Positions 17,107 through 25,377 of a stretch of DNA of 49,455 nt are shown here, in pieces. Within the stretch, counting starts at the first letter, position 1, and every line of letters begins with the position of its first letter. This stretch comes from Prolixibacteraceae bacterium (GTDB taxonomy: Bacteria; Bacteroidota; Bacteroidia; Bacteroidales; Prolixibacteraceae). The position numbers were made by a program, and so were the translations under genes. The DNA is taken from positions 1 to 49,455 of the forward strand of contig DMSQ01000001.1 of NCBI GenBank assembly GCA_003457135.1, given 5' to 3'. The notes under the pieces were generated by a model, which did not search any database, was not told where the DNA came from, and worked only from the letters and a program-made list of their open reading frames with translations.

Positions 17107-17448
17107 GATATCAATTTTTAAGTAGTTAATAATAAATTCTTCCGAAATCTAGGAAGTTTTCTATAAACTACCAAGCCCGTTAACAATTATTTAGAATAAT
17201 TATAAATAAGCTGATTGAAAAATGATTAGAATGCCGTTGAATTCACGACATTTTTTCGGCATTGCTCTTCATTTGCTTTCAATTCCTGAATACATTGTAT
17301 CCTGAGCATGGTTCAGGCATGGGAAAGTAAATCAATAATTTCGAGCAAGGAATGTGGAATTAAAGGCATAAACTGGTTGAGTTCGAGATTTTCACCTGCC
17401 GCTGCCTGTGAAATATGTTTTTATACAGAATTTTTGTATCAATGGAGT
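17107..17448. other. Intergenic region between peptide gene B and hydG
   Basis: 342 bases. Its left end holds the upstream region of peptide gene B, including CCAAGCCCGTTAACAATTATT at 17171-17191. A 7-base inverted repeat AATGCCG (17230-17236) / CGGCATT (17257-17263) follows. The remainder, up to the hydG stop, shows no convincing gene, and no clear hydG terminator is seen. Confidence 0.6.
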
Positions 17449-18834
17449 TCAGCAATATATATCATGATTGCCTTTTTTTACCTTTTCGAGTAGTGTGACG
17501 GCGCGTTCGCGTGCGATCCCGTCCATCGAGTTGATTACATCGTCAATCAGGTCCTCTCCAATCAGGCGGGTTTCGTACGATGCATAGTCCATCAGGTATT
17601 CCATAAAAGTAGAAATGGCATTCGGGCCGCAGTGATTCTTGATGTCGCCCGGTTTGGCACGGTCCATGAAATCCTGCCCGGTTCGGCCTAACCGGTAACA
17701 ACCCGTGCAGAAAGAAGGAATGTAACCCATTTCGGCTACATCGCGGATCACCAAATCGAGCGGACGATGGTCGCCCAATGAGAATTGGCTCCCATCTGCC
17801 TCGTGCAGTGAATCGGTGTACCCTCCCGGGTTGGTGCGGCTTCCGGCTGAAATCTGGGAAACCCCAAGTGCAAACGTCTCACGGCGCATGTGAGCTGTTT
17901 CGCGGGTTGACATGATAATGCCGGTATAAGGAACTGCTAAGCGAAGAATGGCAATAATTTTGCGGAAATCGAGATCGGCAACGGCGAAAGGCGGATGTGA
18001 AGCAATATCAGATCCGGTTGCAGGTTCGAGCCGGGGAACACTGATGGTGTGTGGCCCAATCCCGAAAACCTGTTCAAGTTCGCGGACATGTTGCATCAGG
18101 GCAAGCAGTTCGAACCGGAAATTGTACAATCCGAAAAGGACGCCTATCCCCACATCGTCTATTCCTGCTTCCATCGCCCGGTGAAGCGCAGTAACCCTGA
18201 AATCGTAATCTTTCTTTTTACCTCCGGTGTGAACTTTTTTATATGTTTCGTGGTGATAGGTTTCCTGAAAAAGCTGGTAAGTCCCGATATTGGCATCTTT
18301 CAGTAATTTGAATTCAGCAATTTCGAGTGGGGCAACATTCACGTTTACACGACGAATCTCACCATTACCTACTTTGACTTCATAAACTGAAGCTACCGAG
18401 TCGATCACATACTGAAATCCTTCCTTGGGATACGATTCACCGGCAACCAGCAAGATGCGTTTGTGACCCTGTTTGACCAATATTCCGGTCTCGCGTTTGA
18501 TTTCTTCCTGTGTAAGTGAACGTCGCACAATAGCTTTGTTCTTTGCCCTGAATGCACAGTAGCTGCATTCGTTGGAGCAGAGATTGGAGATGTATAAGGG
18601 AGCAAAAATTACCAGGCGTTTACCGTATATTTTTTCCTTGATATGATTGGCTTCCTCGAAAAGTTCAAAAAGCTGCATGGGGTCGCTGATATTCGACAGC
18701 ACAGCCACATCCTCCATATCGAGGCCTTTCATTTCTTTGGCTTTATTGAGCACTGCCCTGACTCTTGCCGGATCTGGTTTTTGATTCTGTTCAAGTATCC
18801 TAGCTATTTCGGTTTCATTAATAAATGATGACAT
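17449..18834 (-). CDS. hydG: [FeFe]-hydrogenase maturase HydG, radical SAM tyrosine lyase
   Basis: Cleaves tyrosine to make the CO and cyanide ligands of the hydrogenase H-cluster. The 461-residue protein has the radical-SAM CxxxCxxC (C86, C90, C93 in CSNECSYC). The C-terminal CX2CX22C motif (C376, C379, C402) binds the second, dangler-bearing Fe-S cluster and separates HydG from the related ThiH. The stretch HTGGKKKDYDFRVTALHRA and the end of the barrel are also typical. HydE, HydF and the hydrogenase are not in the window. It is divergent from a membrane protein gene; TACCTTTG at 18860-18867 (minus strand) is a fitting -7 box 26 bases before the start. Confidence 0.95.
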   Translation of the reverse strand: MSSFINETEIARILEQNQKPDPARVRAVLNKAKEMKGLDMEDVAVLSNISDPMQLFELFEEANHIKEKIYGKRLVIFAPLYISNLCSNECSYCAFRAKNKAIVRRSLTQEEIKRETGILVKQGHKRILLVAGESYPKEGFQYVIDSVASVYEVKVGNGEIRRVNVNVAPLEIAEFKLLKDANIGTYQLFQETYHHETYKKVHTGGKKKDYDFRVTALHRAMEAGIDDVGIGVLFGLYNFRFELLALMQHVRELEQVFGIGPHTISVPRLEPATGSDIASHPPFAVADLDFRKIIAILRLAVPYTGIIMSTRETAHMRRETFALGVSQISAGSRTNPGGYTDSLHEADGSQFSLGDHRPLDLVIRDVAEMGYIPSFCTGCYRLGRTGQDFMDRAKPGDIKNHCGPNAISTFMEYLMDYASYETRLIGEDLIDDVINSMDGIARERAVTLLEKVKKGNHDIYC

Positions 18835-18859
18835 GAAATTGGATTGTATATTTTCAGCT

Positions 18860-18867
18860 CAAAGGTA
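18860..18867 (-). promoter_or_regulatory. -7 box of hydG
   Basis: On the minus strand TACCTTTG matches TAnnTTTG exactly and lies 26 bases before the hydG ATG. I see no TTG at the expected -33 spacing. Confidence 0.4.
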
Positions 18868-19012
18868 CGATTCAATCATCAAAAATGAATGATAATATCT
18901 TGATTTTACCTTATTTTAGCTTTTCAAGGAGTGAATTTTATTCGTGTGTTGAAATCCAGTTAAAAATAATGCAATATTCTTGTATTCAATTCTCATATTC
19001 GGTAAAAATATC

Positions 19013-19642
19013 ATGAACGAAAATCTGATCCGGCAAATTTCTATCGGAAGTGTTTCGCTTCTCAATCTGGCCATTACCTTTTGGTATTGCTGGCTCACTT
19101 ACAGGCAGAAGATCAAACCGGCGCTGGCCATGTGGATTTTTTTCACCATTGCTGTTGGGATCAGTTTGACCACTTACCTGAAATCGGATCATTACAGCTT
19201 GCTGGATAACATTCTGAATACAACCGATCTGGCGCTGACAGCCATAGTTTCAATAGCCATCTACCTGTTTGGCGACCACACGACGCGTTTTAGCCGTTTC
19301 GACAAAGGATGCCTGATCGCTGTTCTGGTGATTGTGCTATTCTGGTTCATCACCAAAAATCATTTTGTAACCCATGCTTTAACTCAGGGCATTCTGGTAA
19401 TTGCCTATTTCCCCGTGATCAGCCGGTTATGGAAGACCCGCGAAAATGGCGAATCATTTTTTATCTGGATAGGCATGTTACTGGCGCCTGTTCTGTCGCT
19501 TTTATCGAGCAAAGGAATATTGGCAACGATATATTCTGTGCGGGCAATAGTTTGCATCCTGATATTGCTTATGCTTATGTTGCGTGCTGAATACCTTAAA
19601 AAAAACGGTTTGCGTGATACCAAAATAAATCTAATTTTGTGA
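19013..19642 (+). CDS. Polytopic membrane protein of unknown function
   Basis: 209 residues from the ATG at 19013 (MNENLIRQISIGSVSLLNLA); an upstream in-frame Met at 18980 would add 11 poorly fitting residues. About six hydrophobic segments are visible, for example NLAITFWYCWLTY, ALAMWIFFTIAVGI, LTAIVSIAIYLFG, CLIAVLVIVLFWFI, FFIWIGMLLAPVLSLL and AIVCILILLMLML. Loops are short and the C-terminus is basic. No family motif is recognisable. The XRE-cupin gene follows after 27 bases, but a good promoter for that gene lies at this gene's 3' end. Confidence 0.75.
   Translation: MNENLIRQISIGSVSLLNLAITFWYCWLTYRQKIKPALAMWIFFTIAVGISLTTYLKSDHYSLLDNILNTTDLALTAIVSIAIYLFGDHTTRFSRFDKGCLIAVLVIVLFWFITKNHFVTHALTQGILVIAYFPVISRLWKTRENGESFFIWIGMLLAPVLSLLSSKGILATIYSVRAIVCILILLMLMLRAEYLKKNGLRDTKINLIL
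19610..19639 (+). promoter_or_regulatory. Promoter of the XRE-cupin/acyl-CoA ligase operon
   Basis: TTG at 19610-19612, a 19-base spacer, then TAATTTTG at 19632-19639: a full match to the Bacteroidota -33/-7 promoter. It overlaps the 3' end of the preceding gene and lies 30 bases before the XRE-cupin start. Confidence 0.7.
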
Positions 19643-19669
19643 ATCACTCTCTAATAAATCCCCCTGATT

Positions 19670-20245
19670 ATGGCAACCGAGAAATATGTAGGTGAAAAAA
19701 TTAAACAAATCCGGGAAATGAAAAAGGTCAGCCTCGAGGAACTGGCCGAACGAAGTGGAATGGATATCGCATTGATTGAGAAAATTGAAAAGGGAAAAAA
19801 TGTACCCTCACTGGCTCCGCTTATTAAAATTGCCCGTGCCCTGGGGGTTCGTTTGGGAACTTTTCTCGACGACAGTGATTCTTATGGCCCGGTATTGGTC
19901 CGTTCGGGCGAACATCATAAAGGAGTCCGGTTTACTTCCCAATCGGGCGAAACTCGCGAACACCTGAACTTTTACTCGCTTGCCTTTGATAAAGCAGGCC
20001 GTAATATGGAGCCATTTATTGTTGACATTGAACCAGGGCTCCAGTCAGATTACATGCTTTCTTCACACGAAGGGGAAGAATTTATTTATGTTCTCGAAGG
20101 CGTTATTGAAATCAATTATGGAAAGGAAATATACAAGCTGGACAAAGGCGACAGCATTTACCTCGATTCCATTGTGCTGCATAATGTTCATGCCGGGAAT
20201 AACCTTTCGGCCCGGATTCTGGCAGTTGTATATGCGCCTTTCTAG
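19670..20245 (+). CDS. XRE-family regulator with cupin domain
   Basis: 191-residue transcription factor. A helix-turn-helix at residues 8-62 (IKQIREMKKVSLEELAERSG, then IEKIEKGKNVPSLAPLIKIA) is joined to a C-terminal cupin at about 115-188 (EGEEFIYVLEGVIEINYG, then DSIYLDSIVLHNVHAG). The cupin probably senses a small ligand. It lies 30 bases upstream of an acyl-CoA ligase, a pairing I recall from other Bacteroidota. Control of fatty acid or acyl-acid activation by the ligase's substrate is therefore a reasonable inference. Confidence 0.9.
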   Translation: MATEKYVGEKIKQIREMKKVSLEELAERSGMDIALIEKIEKGKNVPSLAPLIKIARALGVRLGTFLDDSDSYGPVLVRSGEHHKGVRFTSQSGETREHLNFYSLAFDKAGRNMEPFIVDIEPGLQSDYMLSSHEGEEFIYVLEGVIEINYGKEIYKLDKGDSIYLDSIVLHNVHAGNNLSARILAVVYAPF

Positions 20246-20275
20246 TTTTTTATTCCATTCTGAAAATCAGGCATC

Positions 20276-21928
20276 ATGCAATTACTCGAATATACTCTTG
20301 GCGAATTACTTGAAAAGTATGCTGCCGAAACACCCGACCGGGAATTTATAATTTTTACGGACCGGAATTTACGTTTCACGTATTCACAATTTAACAAGCG
20401 GGTCGATCAATTGGCCAAAGGCCTGTTATACATCGGTGTAAGCACCGATGATAAAGTAGGAATTTGGGCAAACAATGTTCCCGACTGGCTCACTTTTATG
20501 TTTGCTACTGCCAAAATAGGGGCTGTTCTGGTGACCATCAATACCAATTATAAACTGGCTGAATTGGAATACCTTCTTAAGAATGCCGACATCCACACGC
20601 TTTGTCTGGTCGATGGATTCCGGGATAGCGATTACATAAACATGATTTTTGATTTGGTTCCTGAACTGAAAAACAGTCAGCGCGGGAACCTGAAGAGTGA
20701 AATATTTCCAAAGCTTCAGAATGTCATTTTCATTGGTCCGCAGAAGCACCGCGGAATGTACAACACTTCCGAACTCATTTTGCTGGGAAGCCATATTGAT
20801 GATATGGAACTTGAACTGATCAAAGAAAACATCAGTTGCCACGATGTAGTTAATATGCAATATACTTCTGGAACAACAGGTTTTCCCAAAGGAGTGATGC
20901 TTACTCATCACAATATTCTGAATAATGGCTTCGCGGCAGGCGAGTGTATGAGATTTACCCACAATGAACGCTTATTGGTTTGTGTACCGCTTTTCCATTG
21001 TTTTGGCAGCGGGTTAGCTTTATGCACAGTAATTACTCACGGATGCACCATGGTAATGGTCGAAAATTTTGATCCGTTGATGGTTTTGGCTTCTGTTGAA
21101 AAAGAAAAGTGTACCGCTTTGTTCGGCGTTCCGACCATGTTTATCGCCGAGTTAAACCATCCGATGTTCAACCTGTTTGATTTGAGTTCGCTACGTACCG
21201 GAATCATGGCCGGCGACCTTTGCCCTATCGAAACCATGAATCAGGTAATGCAAAAAATGCACATGAAAGATATCATTATTGTTTATGGCCTGACCGAAAC
21301 TTCACCGGGAATGACTGCGACCCGCACCCATAATTCGCCTGAAGTACGCGCAACCACCGTAGGGTTTGAATTACCAAATGTAGAAGTAAAAATAGTGAAT
21401 CCTGAAACCGGTGAAGATTGCCCGGTTGGGGAACAGGGCGAAATATGCTGCCGGGGCTACAACCTGATGAAAGGTTATTACAACAATCCGGAAGCAACTT
21501 CTAAAATAATTGACAAGGATGGATGGCTTCATTCGGGCGACCTGGCAGTGAAAACTTCGGATGGATTTTACCGGATCACAGGCCGTATCAAAGATATGAT
21601 CATCTGCGGAGGTGAAAATATCTATCCGCGGGAAATCGAAAATTTCATTGATAACATACCCGAAGTAGAAGCTGTTGAAGTAGTTGGTGTGCCAAGTAAA
21701 AAATTCGGAGAACAGGTTGGGGCTTTTGTCAAGCTAAAATCGGGCAGTAAACTGACTGAAGAGGCGGTTCAGGAATTCTGCCGAGGTAAAATTGCCCACA
21801 ATAAAATTCCGCAATATGTTTTCTTTGTTAATGATTTTCCGATAACTGCCAGCGGGAAGATCCAGAAATATAAACTTCGGGAATTGAGCCTTCAATTGCT
21901 GGCAGAAAAGGGGATTGAAGTTATTTAG
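20276..21928 (+). CDS. AMP-forming acyl-CoA synthetase
   Basis: Activates a carboxylic acid with ATP to an acyl-adenylate and then the CoA thioester. The 550-residue ANL-family protein has the P-loop YTSGTTGFPKG, motif A5 YGLTETSPG, the A7/A8 hinge region GWLHSGDLA and GRIKDMIICGGENIYPREIE, and the catalytic lysine in PITASGKIQKYKLRE. It resembles medium- or long-chain FadD-like ligases, but the chain length cannot be set from motifs. The gene ends in an 8-base convergent overlap with the lipoprotein gene on the other strand. Confidence 0.93.
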   Translation: MQLLEYTLGELLEKYAAETPDREFIIFTDRNLRFTYSQFNKRVDQLAKGLLYIGVSTDDKVGIWANNVPDWLTFMFATAKIGAVLVTINTNYKLAELEYLLKNADIHTLCLVDGFRDSDYINMIFDLVPELKNSQRGNLKSEIFPKLQNVIFIGPQKHRGMYNTSELILLGSHIDDMELELIKENISCHDVVNMQYTSGTTGFPKGVMLTHHNILNNGFAAGECMRFTHNERLLVCVPLFHCFGSGLALCTVITHGCTMVMVENFDPLMVLASVEKEKCTALFGVPTMFIAELNHPMFNLFDLSSLRTGIMAGDLCPIETMNQVMQKMHMKDIIIVYGLTETSPGMTATRTHNSPEVRATTVGFELPNVEVKIVNPETGEDCPVGEQGEICCRGYNLMKGYYNNPEATSKIIDKDGWLHSGDLAVKTSDGFYRITGRIKDMIICGGENIYPREIENFIDNIPEVEAVEVVGVPSKKFGEQVGAFVKLKSGSKLTEEAVQEFCRGKIAHNKIPQYVFFVNDFPITASGKIQKYKLRELSLQLLAEKGIEVI

Positions 21929-23072
21929 TCCAGAATTTATCTTCATCTGGGATATTTTTATCATAGCCCAATTCGAGCGGATCAAAACGCAGCCTGGCAA
22001 GTAAATACCAGACTGTAGACGACATGGCAAGATTCGTATCGGCGCCTTCCCAAAGCAAATCACTGCCATAAGAGCTGCCGAAGTTGGATGTATAGGGCAA
22101 TCCGTAAGTATCTGAGAATAACTTGCTGGCCGAAAGGTTCTTCTCTATCGACAACAGGTAGGCCTGCGCATCTTTCTCTTTTTTAGCTTTTATGAAAGCT
22201 ACGGCCATTTGGCCTGTTCCTTCAATCCATACAACATCACAATCTTCATCGAAACAATACCCGTGAATAAATTGGTTGGTAAGTGTTGCCCTTTGTACTG
22301 TTAAAAACCGGCTGGCCTTTCTAAGCACACTTTCCGGAAAACCTTTGAAAGTACAGTAACCCCATGAATGAAGATCGAGGGCATACCTGTAATCCGGATT
22401 GTCTGTCCAGGCAATCAACAATTTATCTTTTGTATCCCACCTAACTTGTTTAAGATGATTCAGCAACTTTCGATGAAAATCGGTATAACCCGTGATAGCA
22501 TTAAAAGCGTCGATATTCCCTTCAGTGATTTTCGAAATCTGCTTTCCCTTTTCATCAAATCCGCCCCAAAGCCCGCCATCTGTATCCTGAAGCGAAACGA
22601 TCCAGTTTGAAAGGGCTGTTTCCAGATTTTTATACCGACTGTTTTGGGCCAGATGATGATAATTGTTCAAAGCGATCAGCAACCAGGCATTGTCGCCCAG
22701 CCAACGCTTTGGTCTATTCTCAACCGGGATGCCATTACTGGTGCGCATCTGTCCAAACCCGCCCGGATGAACCAGAAACTCCGACTCCATTTTTCCTTCA
22801 AAAAAATCAAATATTTTTTCAGCCCTTGAAAAATCGCCGTAAGCAGTAAAAACAAGGGCAGCAAGAGAATTATCATAGAGTGAAACTAACCTGCCTCCTT
22901 CACTGGTTTTGAGCAAACCATTTTCCATTTGCATATTGCAAACCCAGGAATAAACAGAATCAACTTTCAGGGAAGGACCTGGAGCTTCGGAAACCGTACC
23001 TTTTTTGCATCCGGAGTATAAAAAAAGCACCATCAGAAGAAACACAGAAACCAGAGGAAATAAGCTTTTCAT
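21921..23072 (-). CDS. Lipoprotein with six-hairpin (alpha/alpha) hydrolase-like fold
   Basis: 383 residues from MKSLFPLVSVFLLMVLF; the in-frame Met at 23084 gives a less typical signal. The lipobox LYSGC predicts a lipid-anchored envelope protein. The mature part is a series of helical pairs with conserved-looking turns (SLYDNSLAALVFTA, WLGDNAWLLIALNNY, DTDGGLWGGF, EGNIDAFNAI, DVVWIEGTGQMAVAFIKA, EGADTNLAMSSTVWYLLARL). This is the style of (alpha/alpha)6 glycosidases and lyases. I cannot assign a GH family. It is divergent from the exopolysaccharide-type operon at 23300. Synthase-dependent systems normally encode a periplasmic hydrolase (BcsZ, AlgL, PgaB, PslG), and this protein could fill that role. 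Confidence 0.75.
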   Translation of the reverse strand: MKSLFPLVSVFLLMVLFLYSGCKKGTVSEAPGPSLKVDSVYSWVCNMQMENGLLKTSEGGRLVSLYDNSLAALVFTAYGDFSRAEKIFDFFEGKMESEFLVHPGGFGQMRTSNGIPVENRPKRWLGDNAWLLIALNNYHHLAQNSRYKNLETALSNWIVSLQDTDGGLWGGFDEKGKQISKITEGNIDAFNAITGYTDFHRKLLNHLKQVRWDTKDKLLIAWTDNPDYRYALDLHSWGYCTFKGFPESVLRKASRFLTVQRATLTNQFIHGYCFDEDCDVVWIEGTGQMAVAFIKAKKEKDAQAYLLSIEKNLSASKLFSDTYGLPYTSNFGSSYGSDLLWEGADTNLAMSSTVWYLLARLRFDPLELGYDKNIPDEDKFWTK

Positions 23073-23299
23073 GAACGATTCCAAATTTTAATATTAAAAA
23101 AGAATAGTGAAACTAAATGTTCTTAAGTAGGTTCTAAACCTTTTGACTTTAAGTTCATGTTCTTCAGCAAATCTAGCTTTTCTCAACACTAAATTATCAA
23201 AATGGTTATGGTTTTACTATCTTAGCCACCAAAATAAAAACAGTTGCACCCTTAATTGTTTGATAAAGCGGGCACGCAGAGATCAAAAATAACATTAAA

Positions 23300-23668
23300 A
23301 TGGAGCGCATAATCGTTGCTGAAGATAATAAACTGGTATTGGAAACTATCTTTCATAGTTTATCGCGCGAGGGATATCAAATCCTAAAGGCAAACGATGG
23401 GAAAGAATGTATCGACATGCTCGAAAAAACAGAGGTTGATCTTATTATCACTGATTTATACATGCCGTTCATCAACGGAAACGAAATCATTTCGATTGTC
23501 CGTGACGAGCACAAAAAGAATACGCCAATCCTTGTTCTCTCCGCTGCCGGCGCAGAAGCAATCGTCTTAAAAGCCTTCGAACTCGGCGCCGACGATTTTA
23601 TGGTAAAGCCATTCAGCCTTGTTGAACTGAGCGTCAGGGTGAGAAAATTACTGGCAGCAAGAAAATAG
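23300..23668 (+). CDS. Single-domain response regulator
   Basis: 122-residue CheY-like receiver with no output domain. The acidic pocket is AEDN near residue 7, the phospho-acceptor Asp is in LIITDLYMPFINGN, the Ser/Thr-type switch residue is in LVLSAAG, and the Lys is in DFMVKPFSL. It is the first gene of the apparent exopolysaccharide operon, 30 bases before the SPOR-HEAT gene. A stand-alone receiver here suggests control by protein-protein contact, possibly with the cytoplasmic HEAT repeats of its neighbour; this is inference. No cognate kinase is adjacent. Confidence 0.9.
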   Translation: MERIIVAEDNKLVLETIFHSLSREGYQILKANDGKECIDMLEKTEVDLIITDLYMPFINGNEIISIVRDEHKKNTPILVLSAAGAEAIVLKAFELGADDFMVKPFSLVELSVRVRKLLAARK

Positions 23669-23698
23669 AAATTGCTAAATATCACAACAAGAAAATAG

Positions 23699-25372
23699 AT
23701 GTCGCAAACCAAACTTCTTTCCCGGAAACTAATCACCCGTATTGTTTTTGTTTTGCTTGGCATTCATTCGTTTCTAGCGGTTTACAGTACCGATTCGATC
23801 TATTATGCCGTTCAGTTGGCAGCTTCAAAAGAACCTCTCGACATCGGAAGATTTTCCCGTCGCTATCACATTAAGGAAAGTATAAAAGAAATCGATTCTG
23901 AAGACTGGCACCGCTATGTCATCGGGAAATTTGAGAACCTCCGGACAGCTTCTCTGTACGCCAGCGAAATTGAATCTAAAACAGGAATTAATGGCGTTTT
24001 TCCCAGAAAAGTAACTAATAAACCTATACCACAGACCGAAATCAAACCTGACACGGTAGTAAAAGCAAAAGTTCTGCAAAACGATACGGCCAAAATCATC
24101 AGGAATATAACAGATTCTGTGCCTCAAGAGAAAAAAACAACAGTGGTTCCTTTGGCACTTCCACGAAGCAACACGCCACACAGAGAATTAAATCATTTAA
24201 TTCTGAGGTTAATTGGCGATAAGAATGTGAATCAAACCAAAAATGAACTTATTGATTACGGAAAAAATCACTTCCCGCCAGCCATCCGGAAGATTTTCAA
24301 CAGTTTTATCGAAAGGACATACAGCTACCCGATAGTCCTGATCTTCATTTTATTGATTTTTGTATTTATCATCAACGTTTCCTTGATTTTGCTGATCATA
24401 TACAATGCCAACAAAATCAAAAACAAAAAGGAACGATACCGTATTTTCTATAAGAATTATTACGAAGAGGTTCTCAGCCTTTATCTTTTCGACATCAACG
24501 ACTGGAATACAACTGTAACGAAATTAAAAAGACTGAGGAAACCTGAAAACAGAAGAATTCTCACTTCGGTATTGTTGATTTTTAAAGAAAACCTCAGGGG
24601 AGAGATGGATGCCAAAATTACCGAGATTTTTGTACGTCTGGAATTGAACAAAGATTCGCTCAAACTGACTAAATCGCTTTTTTATTACAAAAAAGCCCAA
24701 GGTATCCGTGAGCTTACTAACCTTGATCCCAAGAGTGCAACCAACATCATCAACAATTTCATCAACGATAAACATTATCAGATCAGGACTGAAGCCCAGG
24801 TTTCTTATGTGAGGCTTCACCCTGAAAGTCCTTTCGATTTTTTAAAGGACCTGATAAGTCCATTTTCGAAATGGACGCAATTAACGGCTTTTCATATTTT
24901 CAGACTCCACCAGATTCCGGTTCCGGCATTTATCAACTACATGGATTCGGCGCAACCGAATGTTCGGAATTTCTGCTTGCGCATGATCATCTTCTTTCAA
25001 CAATTTGAAGATGCTACCGAGATATTTAAAATGATCGAAAGTAAACTTGAGGCCACTCGCTTGCTTGCCATACGTGCTATCAACGACCTCAGACTTTACG
25101 ATGGGAAATTGCTCCTATTGAAAATCTATGATTCGGAACCTGCAGTCAATCAGATCGAAATCATAAAGGCATTGCGAAATATTGGCGATGAAGAAGATAT
25201 TTATTTTCTGGAATCTGTCATTCTGTCCGGATCGGTGACGATGAAGGTTGAGGCATGTAGGTCGCTTTATTACATGAGCAGCAAAGGAGAGGAATGGCTA
25301 ACCCAGATCGGTCAGAAACACGATATCAACATTGATCTTTATCTGGCACACATTAAGGACCCGAGAAATTAA
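23699..25372 (+). CDS. SPOR-TM-HEAT inner-membrane protein
   Basis: 557 residues with an unusual order of parts. TM1 or signal anchor covers about residues 11-29. A SPOR-like domain runs 35-102 (YYAVQLAASKEPLDIGRF, then RYVIGKFENLRTASLYASEI). A proline-rich linker to about 160 and TM2 at 211-235 follow. The long helical C-terminal part (250-557) has HEAT-like repeats (FCLRMIIFFQQFEDATEIFK, TRLLAIRAINDLRLYDGK, VNQIEIIKALRNIGDEED, MKVEACRSLYYMSSKGEEW). SPOR domains bind denuded peptidoglycan glycan strands, so the protein may tie a cytoplasmic scaffold to the cell wall. It lies 5 bases upstream of the GT2 synthase and is likely translationally linked to it. Confidence 0.82.
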   Translation: MSQTKLLSRKLITRIVFVLLGIHSFLAVYSTDSIYYAVQLAASKEPLDIGRFSRRYHIKESIKEIDSEDWHRYVIGKFENLRTASLYASEIESKTGINGVFPRKVTNKPIPQTEIKPDTVVKAKVLQNDTAKIIRNITDSVPQEKKTTVVPLALPRSNTPHRELNHLILRLIGDKNVNQTKNELIDYGKNHFPPAIRKIFNSFIERTYSYPIVLIFILLIFVFIINVSLILLIIYNANKIKNKKERYRIFYKNYYEEVLSLYLFDINDWNTTVTKLKRLRKPENRRILTSVLLIFKENLRGEMDAKITEIFVRLELNKDSLKLTKSLFYYKKAQGIRELTNLDPKSATNIINNFINDKHYQIRTEAQVSYVRLHPESPFDFLKDLISPFSKWTQLTAFHIFRLHQIPVPAFINYMDSAQPNVRNFCLRMIIFFQQFEDATEIFKMIESKLEATRLLAIRAINDLRLYDGKLLLLKIYDSEPAVNQIEIIKALRNIGDEEDIYFLESVILSGSVTMKVEACRSLYYMSSKGEEWLTQIGQKHDINIDLYLAHIKDPRN

Positions 25373-25377
25373 AGGCT

